A stretch of 64,000 bases of DNA, from contig CM054138.1 of NCBI GenBank assembly GCA_028751875.1, forward strand, positions 36,286,773 to 36,350,772, in the 5' to 3' direction. The position numbers were made by a program, and so were the translations under genes. Shown in pieces: positions 11,912 to 25,054 of the stretch (position 1 is its first letter; the number at the start of each line of letters is the position of its first letter). Below the pieces are notes generated by a model. That model saw only the letters and a program-made list of their open reading frames with translations, had not been told where the DNA came from and ran no database searches. The stretch comes from Rapana venosa (Eukaryota; Mollusca; Gastropoda; Neogastropoda; Muricidae).

Positions 11912-12699
11912 GGGGGGAACGGTGCTGTCTTTTAATTGTTGGGTTTTTTTTGTTTGTTTGTTTGTTTTGTTTTGTTTTGGGGTTTTTTTTCCTTTTTTTT
12001 TCTCATTTGTTTGTTTGATGTTGTTGTTTTTTTCTTCTTTTTTGTTTGTTTATTTGGAAGGGTGTTTTTGTCTGCTTTTTGTTGTTGTTGTTGTTGTTTG
12101 GTGTTGTTGTTTTTTTTGGTTTTTTTTCTCTTTTTTCTTTTTTTTTGTTTGCTTTTTTTCTTTTTCTTTTTTTTTTTTCTTTTCTTTTGGGGGGGGGGGG
12201 GGGGTTCTGGGGTATGTTTTGTCTTTTGCTCGTCTGGGGTTGTTTGTTTGTTTGTTTGTATGTTTGTTTGTTTTTTCTTCTTCTCTCTTTTTCTTTACAA
12301 AAAAAGTTTTTTCCTTTTGCTTCTTCTGCTTGAAAGTATGAGTACTGAGTGCATTTATAAATGTGACCCCATGGGCGGGGACTGGATGTAAAAAAGAACA
12401 TGAATACTTATTCATTATCCTGGAAAAAAAGAATTTGTTTCTATTACTTACAATGTGTAGATGTTCTTTTTATGACTTTATTGGCTTTTTCCCACTCTTT
12501 ATTATGAGAGTGTATGGGTATTGCACTTATTTTATCCCACGACATTCAATTTGCATGAGCATAATTAAAAGTGTTTGTGTTAATCGTGTGCTATGTGAGT
12601 ATTACATATTTAGTATTATCCCTGAAACACCCCCCACCCCACCCCCACACACTCAAACACACACACACTCACACACACACACACACACACACACACGCT

Positions 12700-12738
<39 letters not shown>

Positions 12739-12978
12739 TCACACACTCACTCACTCACTCACCCACCCATATTCTCTCCCTAAACGACTGTATAGTTTTA
12801 AATTTCTTCTTGGTTTGTTTCTTGTTTTTATTGTGTGGATGTATGGGTATTAAATTTATTTCACTATCATGACATATAATTTGAAACGAGTATAATCTAA
12901 AATGAGTGTTGATGGGATCGCATACTGTTTTGGGATTTACATATTGGATATTATCTCTGAAATACACACACACGCACA

Positions 12979-13009
<31 letters not shown>

Positions 13010-13510
13010 ACCTTTTATCGTCCTGCTTATAGTCATAGTCTATCCTGATGAAGGATTCATATTTTTATATTTTCAATACTTTATTGGACTTGCCTCTGTA
13101 CTTAAGTTTTAATGAGTGCCCTATTTCAATATCTTATAATTATGTGTAACAAGTATGTGTACCATTTGACAATGTGTAGATGTTTATCTTTATGACTTAT
13201 TAAGTTTGGTTGTGTTATTCTTCTTGGCTTTGTTGTTGCTCTTGCTCCTGTTGTTGTTGTTGTTTGTCTGTTTTTCTCTTTTTATCATCTTTTGTTGGTT
13301 TGGTTTCTCCTTCTCTTTTGTTTGTTTGTTTGTTTTGGTTAGGGTTTTATGGGGGTGGGGGCAGGGGTGGGGTATTCTTAGGATTTTCTTTTTAATTGCT
13401 TGCTTTGGGGGGGGGGGGGGGGAGGGTTGTTGGGGGGGAGCTGTTTTGAAAAGGGTTATTTCCCTTGTTTTTTATTGTGAGACTGTATAAGTATTGGGTT
13501 ATTATTATTA
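11700..13510. repeat. Diverged tandem units with microsatellite cores
   Basis: Segments near 11,700-11,850, 12,450-12,640, 12,800-12,990 and 13,160-13,200/13,440-13,500 are related: each has a (TG)TATGGGTATT-like or GACTT(T)ATT stretch, an AATTTG..(A)CGAGTATAA-like stretch and ATATTxxxTATTATCxCTGAAA running into a GT or CA array. GT (11,855-11,909), T/G-rich (11,940-12,204) and CA (12,655-12,733) tracts lie between units. No coding content. Confidence 0.55.
12366..12437 (+). mobile_element. SINE-A 3'-tail fragment
   Basis: GGGGACTGGATGTAAAAAAG followed by the ...CTTATTCATTATCC tail motif. The hairpin stem is degraded. Confidence 0.6.
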
Positions 13511-13514
13511 AGAT

Positions 13515-13603
13515 GTATCCCTAACGGGCGGGGACTGGATGTAAAAAAGCACATGTGTGCTTATTCATTATCCTCGAAATAAAATAATTTGTCATTGTCA
13601 TTG

Positions 13604-13630
<27 letters not shown>
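13515..13630 (+). mobile_element. SINE-A 3'-tail fragment with CT array
   Basis: GGACTGGATGTAAAAAAGCA, the hairpin AGCACATGTGTGCT, then ATTATCCTCGAAATAAAAT and a TTGTCATTG/CT tail. Confidence 0.7.
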
Positions 13631-13634
<4 letters not shown>

Positions 13635-13803
13635 CTGTCCAAATGTCTAAATGTATCATGGCAAAGTTTAGATTTGGAATCACGGATTTGTTCAACCATT
13701 ACTTTCATTATAGAAAACACAGTGAGTCCAACCTTACTTGTCCTATGTGTAAAATTGGATGAAAACTAAGTCCATTTCATGTTTCGTGTTCTGCTTAAAC
13801 TTA

Positions 13804-14004
13804 AAAAGTCCTTGATGAGACTATGTGCGAACGCATGCAGAACATCTTCCCCACACGTTAAATCCTGCTCCGCTTTTCGAAAGCCGGTGCCGGTGGGAAC
13901 AGATGACAACATTTACAAAACCGCATACACACGGGGACTGGTTGTAAAAAAGCACATGAGTGCTTATTCCATTATCCTCGATATAAAAATTAATTAATAA
14001 ATAA
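13804..14004 (+). mobile_element. SINE-A, 5'-truncated
   Basis: Matches the 3' two-thirds of the copy at 45,541-45,863: GTGCGAACGCATGCAGAACA, CCGGTGGGAACAGATGAC, ACACGGGGACTGG and the AGCACATGAGTGCT hairpin, ending in AATAAATAAA. Recurs in damaged form near 19,475-19,675. Confidence 0.75.
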
Positions 14005-14575
14005 AAAGATCTGAGAAATCAGTTTCTACTTTCAAAGTATTGTTTGTATCATTCCATATTCAGACATTGTTATGCTTATGTCACCCACTGGTGAAAACGT
14101 TCACAAGTAGTTTATTTGTATTTGGCTTGCCGAATTAGAAACAAAATATGTATAGTTAAATAATTGTGAAATTCATTGTACAATTATGCATGAAAGTTAA
14201 AGGTTTGTCTAATGTTTGTTCATAACACCCCTTCATGAGAGTCCAAGGGCCTTAATCAAATAAATCTTCGCTTGGCATCCCATGTCCGGTAACTGCTCTC
14301 AGTGCAATGGTTGAAACTCCCCATCCACCCCCACCACCACCCACTAACTCCAAAATAGTGAACAGACGTGGTCAGAATAGTGTCTCGTTCTCACAATGTG
14401 ATGAGGTGTAGGGTGTAGCACTAGCAGCATGGCAGACGATCGATCCACTTCAATTCCCTCCCCTGCAGGACTACTGTCTGCAGCTGTAGCTCTAGCCACG
14501 GCCGGACTATCGACAGCTAGATTCAGTTCATTTTGTCCTTCACAGGTCAAGGCCATGTCATCTTGTCATGAGTGT

Positions 14576-14934
14576 GTGAGTGTATGAGTGTGTGTGTGTG
14601 TGTGTGACACTGTGTGTGTACATATAATTATGTGTGTTTGTGCGTCCGCATGTGCATGTTTGTCCATGTATACATGCGCGTGTGTGCGCGCGCATGTGTG
14701 CGAGCGTGTGTGTATGCGTGCGGTGTTGAGGTGGTAGTCGATTGAGTGAATAAAAGGAGACAGAAACAGGCAGGTAGAGAGGAATGACAAAAAACAGAGG
14801 GTGAGAACAAATGTATCCACAATGCTCAATATTCCCTCTTCCATTCTGACCTACGATGTAAGCAGTTATTTGAGCACAACCAACAACAACAACAACAACA
14901 ACACACGCACACACACACACACATACACACAATA

Positions 14935-14990
<56 letters not shown>
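14576..14990. repeat. GT-rich block and (TA)n microsatellite
   Basis: GT/GCGT-rich sequence 14,576-14,720, CAA repeats near 14,880, a CA run, then ~55 bases of TA (14,932-14,987). Confidence 0.9.
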
Positions 14991-14993
<3 letters not shown>

Positions 14994-15546
14994 CATACAA
15001 TTTTCACACCAGATTTGACTGAAAATCTATTTTGATGACACAGTACACACTATATTACACAGAAGTAAGTACAAATAAATAAATCGTCAACCCCCCCCCC
15101 CCCAAAAAAAAAAAAGTTCGGTCTTTTTTCTAATAATGAAAAGTATACATTTTCTACTCAATTCAAAGTTAATCGAGGTGATGTCAGATTTGTGCAGTTA
15201 CTGTTTTGAACCAGTAAGCAATTGTGACTCCTGAAAGCGACACAGTCACAGGCGTGGGAACGCCAGTAACACAGAAAGGGCGGAAGAAATTGGAAAAATA
15301 GACGGCAGTGGGGAAAAACACAAAATTTGGTTGAGAATGGGAAACTTGGCACACGAACTGAGTTCAATGGACAGAGTGAAAAATGGCGAGCTGTAAATGG
15401 CCGACTTCACACCACTGCCGCATCCATAAACTGAAAATAAGAAAGCCTAGTGCTGCCTGTTGAGAAGCCGCCACCCTTTTTTTGGAGATCACTAGGCCTA
15501 CAAAACCTTTAAGAAGCCAAGACTTTCTTTGTACTTCTTCCTCTTC

Positions 15547-15660
15547 TTAGTCCTTATAGCTCCTAGCGGAGCATAGGGCCTCAACAGCGTCCCTCCACCT
15601 TCTCCTGTCTCTGGCAAGGGTCTTGGCCTCTTCCCATGTCAGGCTGGAGTCTCTTTCTTT
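15547..15660 (-). pseudogene. LINE ORF2 C-terminal relic
   Basis: The minus strand reads TWEEAKTLARDRRRWRDAVE and then ALCSARSYKD before a TAA at 15,549-15,547. This is the characteristic C-terminus of RTE/CR1-like endonuclease-reverse transcriptases (W..A...A.DR..WR..V.ALC). Only ~37 codons remain, a 5'-truncated insertion. A damaged duplicate lies near 21,770-21,870. Confidence 0.7.
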
Positions 15661-15857
15661 GTACTGCATTGTATTATTGTTGTCTGTTATTGTGGAACTT
15701 TACTGAATTGTTGTTCTGTATTATAGTGCACTGTATTTATTGTATTGTACTAACTTTAACCACGGCATATCTTAAGCGGCATAATATTCAGGCTAACTCG
15801 CAGAAAAAAAGTGCATCCGCGATGAAATAATGAAAACAAAATTATGGTACGCTTCAC

Positions 15858-15860
<3 letters not shown>

Positions 15861-15897
<37 letters not shown>
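15861..15897. repeat. (CA)n microsatellite
   Basis: About 18 CA units. Confidence 0.95.
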
Positions 15898-15900
<3 letters not shown>

Positions 15901-18344
15901 GAAAAGTAATAACAATAAACGTGGGAAGACATAATTATCATAGCAGATATAGCGATAGATACTTTCAATGATCTTATGAACAATTCCTGATGGCCAGAGC
16001 GGAGGAGTTTACCTAGATGCATACCATCAAATCAAATCATATATGCTTTATTGTGGAGCAGACATAACCGCTGCAGTAGTAGTCACAGTAGCAACATTTT
16101 CAGGAGCAGCAGCAGCAAGAAACAGTAAATCAAAGCATAACAAACAGCAACAGCACAGATAGAGAACGTGTACATTGCCAAAAAAGGGATGTCGCACCAC
16201 TTATTCCCCCTTTGCACCTGGCTGCTGTCTTCTCTCTCTCTCTCTCTCTCTCTCAGTTCACAGGGACAACCGAAAGCCGTCAACAAAAGAGCTTATTCTG
16301 CCGACCACAGCACTCATCAGAGAGCTTTACGTGTTGTTCATGCCCCACTGCACAATCAAATGAAAGGCTAGGCTACATCGACAAGCTGCTGTCAGATTGC
16401 TTCGCTCTGTGAATGTGGTGCACTGTGCTCTGTTGTGCAATCGCGGTGTCATTACATGATTCATCTGTCACTAACTGGTACAAGATGTTCAAATCCGCGC
16501 ACCCGGTCCATAAGCAACCATTAACTTGTTTTTAAACTGCACATCACATCAACACAGATCTATGTAAACAAGACACAAAATAACAGTAATAAAAATACGT
16601 TAATCGATTAAAAACTCAGTCGAGACTGCAAACATGAAAAGTGTACCCCTGAACTTAACCAGGAAAATAGCTTGAGTATGACCCGATTGGAAGATGATAA
16701 TATGCTGGTATGTAAAATCAGCAAGCAATATGTTGGTATGTAATATCAGCAAGGGACAATATCGAGGTCCACTGATATCGTTTTGAGCTCTACACATATA
16801 TTTCTTATACCAGATCATTCCACAACAAGTTTCCAGACATTTGTTGTTGTTGTGTTTATATTTACGTCATTGCAGTGAAGTTTCCAAACAGGGGGAGGGG
16901 GAGGGGGAGCTGTTATTTTCTGGCAAGCCTGACCACTTTAGGACAACCACCAGTTAAAAGATATCACATACGATCAATGTTCTATTGATCGCGGATCTAT
17001 CTTTCGAATGACATGGGCACAGCTGAAGGAGGCAGCCCAAGCCTTGAGTCCCCTGGAGATGTCTTGCCACCGCAGGGAATTCAGTGTGAATGTGTGTGTG
17101 ATCTCGACTCCTATACTAGTTCTCTGTGCACAGTCAACGATGAGATAATTCGAATGTCATAGGATTAACTCCCTTGTACTGTCAAGGGTTTGTCATTTAT
17201 TATTTTTGTCGAGATGGCATTCCCAAGTCGCAGCTCCAATTCTCTCTCTCTCTCTCTCTCTCTCCGTATATATATTTTTCTATATAAGCGAGCGAGCAGG
17301 TATCACAGTCATGCATGCGCTGTGTGCGCGCGCGCGCGCGCGCGCGTGTGTGTGTGAGGGACAGAGACAGAGACAGAGCGACCATGTCGTATCAGTAAGT
17401 GCGTACATACAGCCTACGTGTGCATTTACCATATTGACTACTTGCAAGCTTATTAATGCGTGCATGCGTGAGTGAGTGCGCGCGCGCGCGCGTGTTTATT
17501 TATTTTATTTCATTTTATTCTTTTATATCGAGGATGTTGTGTGTGTTTGTGTGTGTGTGGGTGTGTGTGTGTGTCTGTCTGTCTGTCTGTCTGTCTGTGT
17601 GATTACCACTGTTTAGATCTTATCACTGATGGTGGGACACCGGTCTTCTAGTTTTAGCCATGTTGTGGATCAATACAGTTCTAGCCATACAGCACTGTAC
17701 TGATCGATAAGCCTTGTGGGAAACAGACAGACAAGCAGACAGACAGACAGGCACACAAATGTGCATGTATTTCTGTGTGTTGTACACAATTTGTAACCTT
17801 GAAGAAGGAATGCAGCGACTTTAATGGAGGAAAAATTATCTTCTACATTATTATATCATGCAAAAATTTCACCTCGGGGTTCTAGCCGTGGGTTGAAGGG
17901 GAAGACAGTCTATGCGAGGTTTCTCTGCGTTCAATTCGTGAAGATACAGACGAACACTGAAAAAGAGAGAGAGAGAGAGAGAGAGAGAAGAGAGAATGTT
18001 TCGGGACGATGGAGACGAAAACTGAAACAGAGGGAGAGAGAAAGAAAAATCAAACTGGAAACCAACAACAACAAAACCAACAGTTAACAGATGCATAGTA
18101 TATACTTTTTTGTTTGGTTTTGTTTGGTTGGTTTTTTGTTTGTTTTGGGGGGGGGGGGGGGGGGGGGGTCTTTTTAGATAGAAAGATTGGCTGACCTGTG
18201 AAACAGACGATCGCTAGTTTCAAAGCTCAGGGTTTCAAAGCTCAGGGTCCAGCACACGAGCCACCATTACATGGCCCCATAAACTACAGACAGACAGCGC
18301 CAGACCGCCCACTTGAGAAGGCCTGCTGAGAGCAACACAGAGGC
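15898..18344. other. Unassigned, repeat-rich stretch
   Basis: No gene seen. Includes CT (17,241-17,264), CG/GT alternation (17,320-17,360 and 17,475-17,493), TCTG repeats (~17,573-17,597), GA (17,960-17,988) and a T-rich to poly-G tract (18,106-18,168). A short direct duplication (TTTCAAAGCTCAGGG) lies at 18,217-18,247. Confidence 0.55.
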
Positions 18345-18844
18345 NNNNNNNNNNNNNNNNNNNNNNNNNNNNNNNNNNNNNNNNNNNNNNNNNNNNNNNN
18401 NNNNNNNNNNNNNNNNNNNNNNNNNNNNNNNNNNNNNNNNNNNNNNNNNNNNNNNNNNNNNNNNNNNNNNNNNNNNNNNNNNNNNNNNNNNNNNNNNNNN
18501 NNNNNNNNNNNNNNNNNNNNNNNNNNNNNNNNNNNNNNNNNNNNNNNNNNNNNNNNNNNNNNNNNNNNNNNNNNNNNNNNNNNNNNNNNNNNNNNNNNNN
18601 NNNNNNNNNNNNNNNNNNNNNNNNNNNNNNNNNNNNNNNNNNNNNNNNNNNNNNNNNNNNNNNNNNNNNNNNNNNNNNNNNNNNNNNNNNNNNNNNNNNN
18701 NNNNNNNNNNNNNNNNNNNNNNNNNNNNNNNNNNNNNNNNNNNNNNNNNNNNNNNNNNNNNNNNNNNNNNNNNNNNNNNNNNNNNNNNNNNNNNNNNNNN
18801 NNNNNNNNNNNNNNNNNNNNNNNNNNNNNNNNNNNNNNNNNNNN
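18345..18844. other. Assembly gap, 500 N
   Basis: Exactly 500 N. The round number suggests a placeholder of unknown true size. Long open frames reported through it are artefacts. Confidence 0.98.
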
Positions 18845-21800
18845 TTTATGACTTATTAAGTTTTTTTTGTGTTTTTCTTTTGGTTTTGTTGTTGCTCTTG
18901 CCCCTTTTGTTGTTGTTTGTTGTTTTTTCTTTTTTTTCATCTTTTTTTGGTTTGGTTTCCCTTTTTTTTTTTTTTTTTTTGTTTGTTTTGGTTAGGGTTT
19001 TTTGGGGGTGGGGGCAGGGGTGGGGTTTTCTTAATTTTCTTTTAATTTTGCTTGCTTTGGGGGGGGGGGGGGAGGGTTGTTGGGGGGGAGCTGTTTTGAA
19101 AAGGGTTATTTCCCCTTGTTTTTTATTGTGAGACTGTTAAGTATTGGGTTATTATTATTAAGATGAAATCCCTAACGGGCGGGGACTGGATGTAAAAAGC
19201 ACATGTGTGCTTATTCATTATCCTCGAAATAAAAGAATTTGTCATTGTCATTGCTGTCTGTTCTCTCCTCTCTCTCTTCCCCTCTCTTCTCTCTCTTCTC
19301 TCTCCACTGTCCAAATGTCTAAATGTATCATGGCAAAGTTTAGATTTGGAATCAGGATTTGTTAAACCCATTACTTTCATTATAGAAACACAGTGAGTCC
19401 AACCTTATTGTCCTATGTGTAAAATTGGATGAAAAACTAAGTCCATTTCATGTTTCGTTTTTCTGCTTAAACTTAAAAAGTCCTTGATGGGGACTATGTG
19501 CGAACGCATGCAGAAAATCTTCCCCACCGTTAATCCTGCTCGTTTTTTGAAAGCCGGTGCCGGTGGGAACAGATGAAACATTTACAACCGCATACACACG
19601 GGGACTGGTTGTAAAAAGCACATGGGGTTTTTATTCCATTATCCTCGATATAAAAATTAATAATAAATAAAAAGATCTGAGAAATCAGTTTCTACTTCAA
19701 AGTATTGTTTGTATCATTCCATATTCAGACATTGTTATGCTTATGTCACCCACTGGTGAAAACGTTCACAAGTAGTTTATTTTTATTTGGCTTGCCGATT
19801 AGAAACAAATTGTATGTTAAATAATTGTGAAATTCATTGTTACAATTATGCATTTAAAGTTAAAGGTTTGTCTAATGTTTGTTCATAACACCCTTCATGA
19901 GAGTCCAAGGGCCTTAATCAAAATAAATCTTCGCTTGGCATCCATGTCCGGTAAATGCTTTTCAGTTTCAATGGTTGAAAATCCCCCCCACCCCCACCAC
20001 CCCACTAAATCCCCAATAGTGAACAGACGTGGTCGAATAGTGTCTCGTTCCACAATGTGATGAGGTGTAGGGTGTTTGCACTAGCAGCATGGCAGACGAT
20101 CGATCCACTTCAATTCCCTCCCCTGCAGGACTACTGTCTGCAGCTGTAGCTCTAGCCACGGCCGGACTATCGACAGCTAGATTCAGTTCATTTTGTCCTT
20201 CACATGTCAAGGCCCTGTCATCTTGTCATGAGTGTGTGAGTGTTGAGTGTGTGGGGGTGTGTGTGTGACACTGTGTGTGTACATATAATTATGTGTGTTG
20301 TGGTCCGCATGTGCATGTTTGTCCGTATACATGCGGTGTGTGCGCGCGCATGTGGGGCGAGCGTGTGTGTATGCGTGCGGTGTTGAGGGTGGTAGTCGAT
20401 TGGTGAATAAAGGGAGACAGAAACAGGCCCGGTAGAGAGGAATGACAAAAAACAGGGGTGAGAACAAAAAGTATCCACAATGCTCATATTCCCTTTCCAT
20501 TCTGACCTCGTTGTAAGCAGTTATTTGAGCCAACCAACAACAACAACAACACACGCAAAACCCCACACTTTCCCACAAATATATATATATTTTATATATA
20601 TATATTATATATATATTTTATATATTTTGTGTGTTGTGGGGTTTTGCGTGTGTTGTTGTTGATATATTAAATATATTAAATCTAAAAAATTTCACACAGT
20701 TTTCTAAAAATTTAGCGAAAGGAAATTTTTTGTTTTTTTTTTCATCCCCCCCGGGGCCAAGGGAACAAAAAAATTTGTTCCCAGGGGGAAAAGCTCTGGG
20801 CAGGGGAAATATCCCCCCCCAACCCCCCCTTTTCCCAATGTAACGACGGGGGTCTAAAAGTGTTGAAATGTAGGGGTGTGGGTTTTGGTGGACTGGGGAC
20901 ATTTAATTTTGGGTATTCTGCATGAGCTTGGGCCGGTATACAGCGCGTTTTTTGCCCAAAAGGTAAAGCTGTTTTGTTGGTGGGGTGTTGAGGTGGGGGT
21001 GTTGGTGAATGGGGACAAAAAGGTGGGGTCCCCAGGGGTTTTGTGGAAAAATCCCCTTTGCCCGGAATTCCCCTTTTTTGCTCGTTTTAGGTTAGTTTGG
21101 GGAAAAAAAAAAAAAAACCGGGGGAAAAATTCAAAAAAAATAAAAAAATATAAATTATATTTTTATTTGTTTGTTTTTGCGTTTTTGGGTTTAAAAAAAA
21201 AAAAACAAACAACAAACACACTTAAAAAAAATTAATAAAATAAAAAAAAAAAATATAAAAACCCCAGTTTGCTGAAAATTATTTTGATGAACGTACACAC
21301 TATTTAACAGAAGAAAGTACAATAAAAAATCGTCAACCCCCCCCCCCAAAAAAAAAAAATTTCTTTTTTTTCAAATAATGAAAAGTATACATTTTTATAA
21401 ATTAAAATTTAAATCGAGGGATTCAATTTGGCGTTATTTTTTGAACCAGTAAGCAATTGTACTCCTGAAAGCGACACGTCACGGGCGGGGGAACGCCGTA
21501 AACACAGAAAGGGGGGAAGAAATTAAAAAAAAATAGACGGCAGTGGGGAAAAACACAAAATTTGGTTGAAAGGGGAAAGGGGCACACGAATGGTTAAATG
21601 GACAGGGGGAAAAATGGCAGCTGTAAAGGGCCCGATTCACCCCCACTGCCGATCCATAAACAAAAATAAGAAACCTGTGCTCCCTTTTTGAAAAGCCGCC
21701 CCCTTTTTTGGAGCACTGGGCCCTAAAAAACCCTTTAAAGAAGCCAGATTTTTCTTTTTTCTTCCTCTTCTTACCCTTTAGCTCCTAGGGAGCATAGGGC

Positions 21801-23377
21801 CTAAACAGGTCCCCACCTTTCTGTTCTGGAAAGGGTCTTGGGCCTTTCCCATGTCAGGCTGGGTCTCTTTCTTGTCTGCATTGTATTTTGTTGCTGTTAT
21901 TGTGGAATTTTTACTGAATTGTTGTTTGTATTAAGGCAGTTTTTATTGTTTTGACTAACTTTTAAACCCAGGGCATTTTTAAAGGGGCAAATTTGGCAAC
22001 TCGCAAAAAAAAAAGTGCTCCGGATGAAATAAAAAAACAAATTTGGTACGCTTACATTACACACACCAAACACACCCCAAACACAAAGAAAAAAGTAATA
22101 CAAAAAACGGGGAAGACAAAATTTATATGCAAAATACGTAGTCTTTCAATGATTTATGAACAATTCCTGGGCCCCAGAGCGGAGGAGTTTACCAGTGCTA
22201 CCCCTCAAACAAAACTATAGTTTTTTTGTGGAGCAGACAAACCGGATATGTCACGTAGCAAAATTTTTTTGGGCGCACACAAGAAACAGTAAAACAAAAC
22301 ATAACAAACAGAAAAGCACAGATAGAGAAATGTCATTTCCAAAAAAAGGGGGTGTCGCACCACTTTTTCCCCCCTTTACCGGGCTGTCTCTCCTCTCCTC
22401 TCTCCTCTCAGTTCACAGGGGGCAACGAAAGCCGTCAACAAAAAAACTTATTCTGCCCACACAGCATCTCAGAGGCTTTACGGTTGTTCAGCCCCATGCA
22501 CAATCAAATGAAAGGCTAGGCTCTCGACAAGCTGCTGTCAGATTGCTTCGCTCTGTGAATGTGGGGCATGTGCTCTGTTGTGCAACGCGGTGTATTTCAT
22601 GATTTATTGTACTAATGGGACAAAAATTAAAAACCGCGCACCCGGTCCCTAAAACAACCCCTTAACTTTTTTTTTAAACTGCACATCACACAACACAGAT
22701 CTATGTAAACAAGACACAAAATAACAGTAATAAAAATACGTTAATCGATTAAAAACTCAGTCGAGACTGCAAACATGAAAAGTGTACCCCTGAACTTAAC
22801 CAGGAAAATAGCTTGAGTATGACCCGATTGGAAGATGATAATATGCTGGTATGTAAAATCAGCAAGCAATATGTTGGTATGTAATATCAGCAAGGGACAA
22901 TATCGAGGTCCACTGATATCGTTTTGAGCTCTACACATATATTTCTTATACCAGATCATTCCACAACAAGTTTCCAGACATTTGTTGTTGTTGTGTTTAT
23001 ATTTACGTCATTGCAGTGAAGTTTCCAAACAGGGGGAGGGGGAGGGGGAGCTGTTATTTTCTGGCAAGCCTGACCACTTTAGGACAACCACCAGTTAAAA
23101 GATATCACATACGATCAATGTTCTATTGATCGCGGATCTATCTTTCGAATGACATGGGCACAGCTGAAGGAGGCAGCCCAAGCCTTGAGTCCCCTGGAGA
23201 TGTCTTGCCACGCAGGGAATTCAGTGTGAATGTGTGTGTGATCTCGACTCCTATACTAGTTCTCTGTGCACAGTCAACGATGAGATAATTCGAATGTCAT
23301 AGGATTAACTCCCTTGTACTGTCAAGGGTTTGTCATTTATTATTTTTGTCGAGATGGCATTCCCAAGTCGCAGCTCC

Positions 23378-23412
<35 letters not shown>

Positions 23413-23686
23413 TATATATTTTTCTATATAAGCGAGCGAGCAGGTATCACAGTCATGCATGCGCTGTGTGCGCGCGCGCGCGCGCGCGCGCGTGTGTGTG
23501 TGTGAGGGACAGAGACAGAGACAGAGCGACCATGTCGTATCAGTAAGTGCGTACATACAGCCTACGTGTGCATTTACCATATTGGACTACTTGCAAGCTT
23601 ATTAATGCGTGCATGGTGAGTGAGTGCGCGCGCGCGCGCTGTTTATTTATTTATTTTCATTTTATTTCTTTTATATCGAGGATTGT

Positions 23687-23720
<34 letters not shown>

Positions 23721-24499
23721 CTGGTCTGTCTGTCTGTCTGTCTGTGTGATTACCACTGTTTAGATCTTATCACTGATGGTGGGACACCGGTCTTCTAGTT
23801 TTAGCCATGTTGTGGATCAATACAGTTCTAGCCATACAGCACGTTACTGATCGATAAGCCTTGTGGGAAACAGACAGACAAGCAGACAGACAGACAGGCA
23901 CACAAATGTGCATGTTATTTCTGTGTGTTGTACACAATTTGTAACCTTGAAGAAGGAATGCAGCGACTTTAATGGAGGAAAAATTATCTTTACATTATTA
24001 TATCATGCAAAATTTCACCTCGGGTTCTAGCCGTGGGTTGAAGGGGAAGACAGTCTATGCGAGGTTTCTCTGCGTTCAATTCGTGAAGATACAGACGAAC
24101 ACTAAAACAGAAGAGAGAGAGAGAGAGAGAGAGTGAGAGAGAGAGAGAGAAATGTTTCGGGACGATGGAGACGAAACTGAACAGAGGGAGAGAGAAAAGA
24201 AAAATCAAACTGGAAACCAACAACAAACAAAACCAACAGTTAACAGATGCATAGTATATACTTTTTTGTTTGGTTTTGTTTGGTTGGTTTTTTTGTTTGT
24301 TTGGGGGGGGGGGGGGGGGGGGGGGTCTTTTTAGATAGAAAGATTGGCTGACCTGTGAAACAGACGATCGCTAGTTTCAAAGCTCAGGGTTTCAAAGCTC
24401 AGGGTCCAGCACACGAGCCACCATTACATGGCCCCATAAACTACAGACAGACAGCGCCAGACCGCCCACTTGAAGGCCTGCTGAGAGCAACACAGAGGC
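18845..24499. repeat. Segment duplicated across assembly gap, copy 2 (partly low quality)
   Basis: Collinear with 13,189-18,344. From 18,845 to ~22,690 it is riddled with dropped bases, fused homopolymers and substitutions relative to copy 1. From ~22,690 to 24,499 it is nearly identical to 16,548-18,344. It continues past the point where copy 1 meets the gap. The error pattern is that of poor consensus, not of evolution. Confidence 0.9.
20535..20660. repeat. Inverted repeat around TA array (likely artefact)
   Basis: CAACAACAACACACGCAAAA near 20,536 recurs inverted at 20,628-20,660 (GTGTGTTGTGGGGTTTTGCG...), flanking a TA-rich core. Copy 1 (14,880-14,990) has no such inversion. About 600 bases after it (20,690-21,260) have no counterpart in copy 1. 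Confidence 0.75.
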
Positions 24500-24639
24500 G
24501 CAGGTGGTGTGGGAAGTGACCATAAAGAGCTTGCTTGACCAGACCCAGAGACTATGGAACAATATCAGTATCAAAAAAATGACTATCCTGACCATGCAAG
24601 CAAGCAAGCAAGCAAGCACGTGTGTGTGTTTTATTTCAT

Positions 24640-24768
24640 TTTTATTTCATTTATTTCTTTTATTCTTTTATTTCGAGGATAATGGAAACAAGCACTCGTG
24701 TGCTTTTTTTCATCAAGTCCCCGTGTGTATGCAGTTTTGTAAATATTCATCGTTCCCACTGGTACACA
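24640..24768 (-). mobile_element. SINE-A 3' fragment
   Basis: Reverse complement of the SINE-A tail: TTTCGAGGATAATGGAA, CAAGTCCCCGTGTGTATG and GTTCCCACTGGTACACA. 5'-truncated. Followed by GT/CG alternation (24,768-24,866). Confidence 0.75.
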
Positions 24769-25054
24769 GTGTGTGTGTTTATGTGATGTGTGTTGTGTAT
24801 GCGCGCGCGCCCGCGCGCGCGTGTTGTGTTGTGTGTGTGTGTGTGTGTGTGCGCGGCGCGCGCGCGCAGACGCATGCACGAGTTCTTTAATAACAAAATG
24901 TGTGATCCAGTGTATGGGAAGCAAGCAAACCGTGTTTGTTTACTGAAACGTTCAGACATGGACGGACACAGATGTGCACGTGCAATGGCAAATATTTCAT
25001 ATCCATTACCTTATCCAAAACAAAAAGAGAACACAAGAGAGAGAGAGAGAGAGA

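Larger units (their letters stand above)
13189..18344. repeat. Segment duplicated across assembly gap, copy 1
   Basis: This stretch recurs in the same order and orientation at 18,845-24,499. Position 13,189 matches 18,845 (TTTATGACTTATTAAGTTT). The last bases before the N gap (GAGAGCAACACAGAGGC) match ~24,483-24,499. This is the cleaner copy. It holds a SINE-A fragment, a LINE 3' relic and microsatellites, and no recognisable host gene. Confidence 0.9.

Noticed and set aside
12003..12401. Lys/Asn/Gln-rich and Phe/Leu-rich open frames on both strands
   Set aside because: Products of T/G low-complexity sequence.
18284..19131. Long open frames on both strands across 18.3-19.1 kb
   Set aside because: They consist mostly of unknown bases from the N gap.
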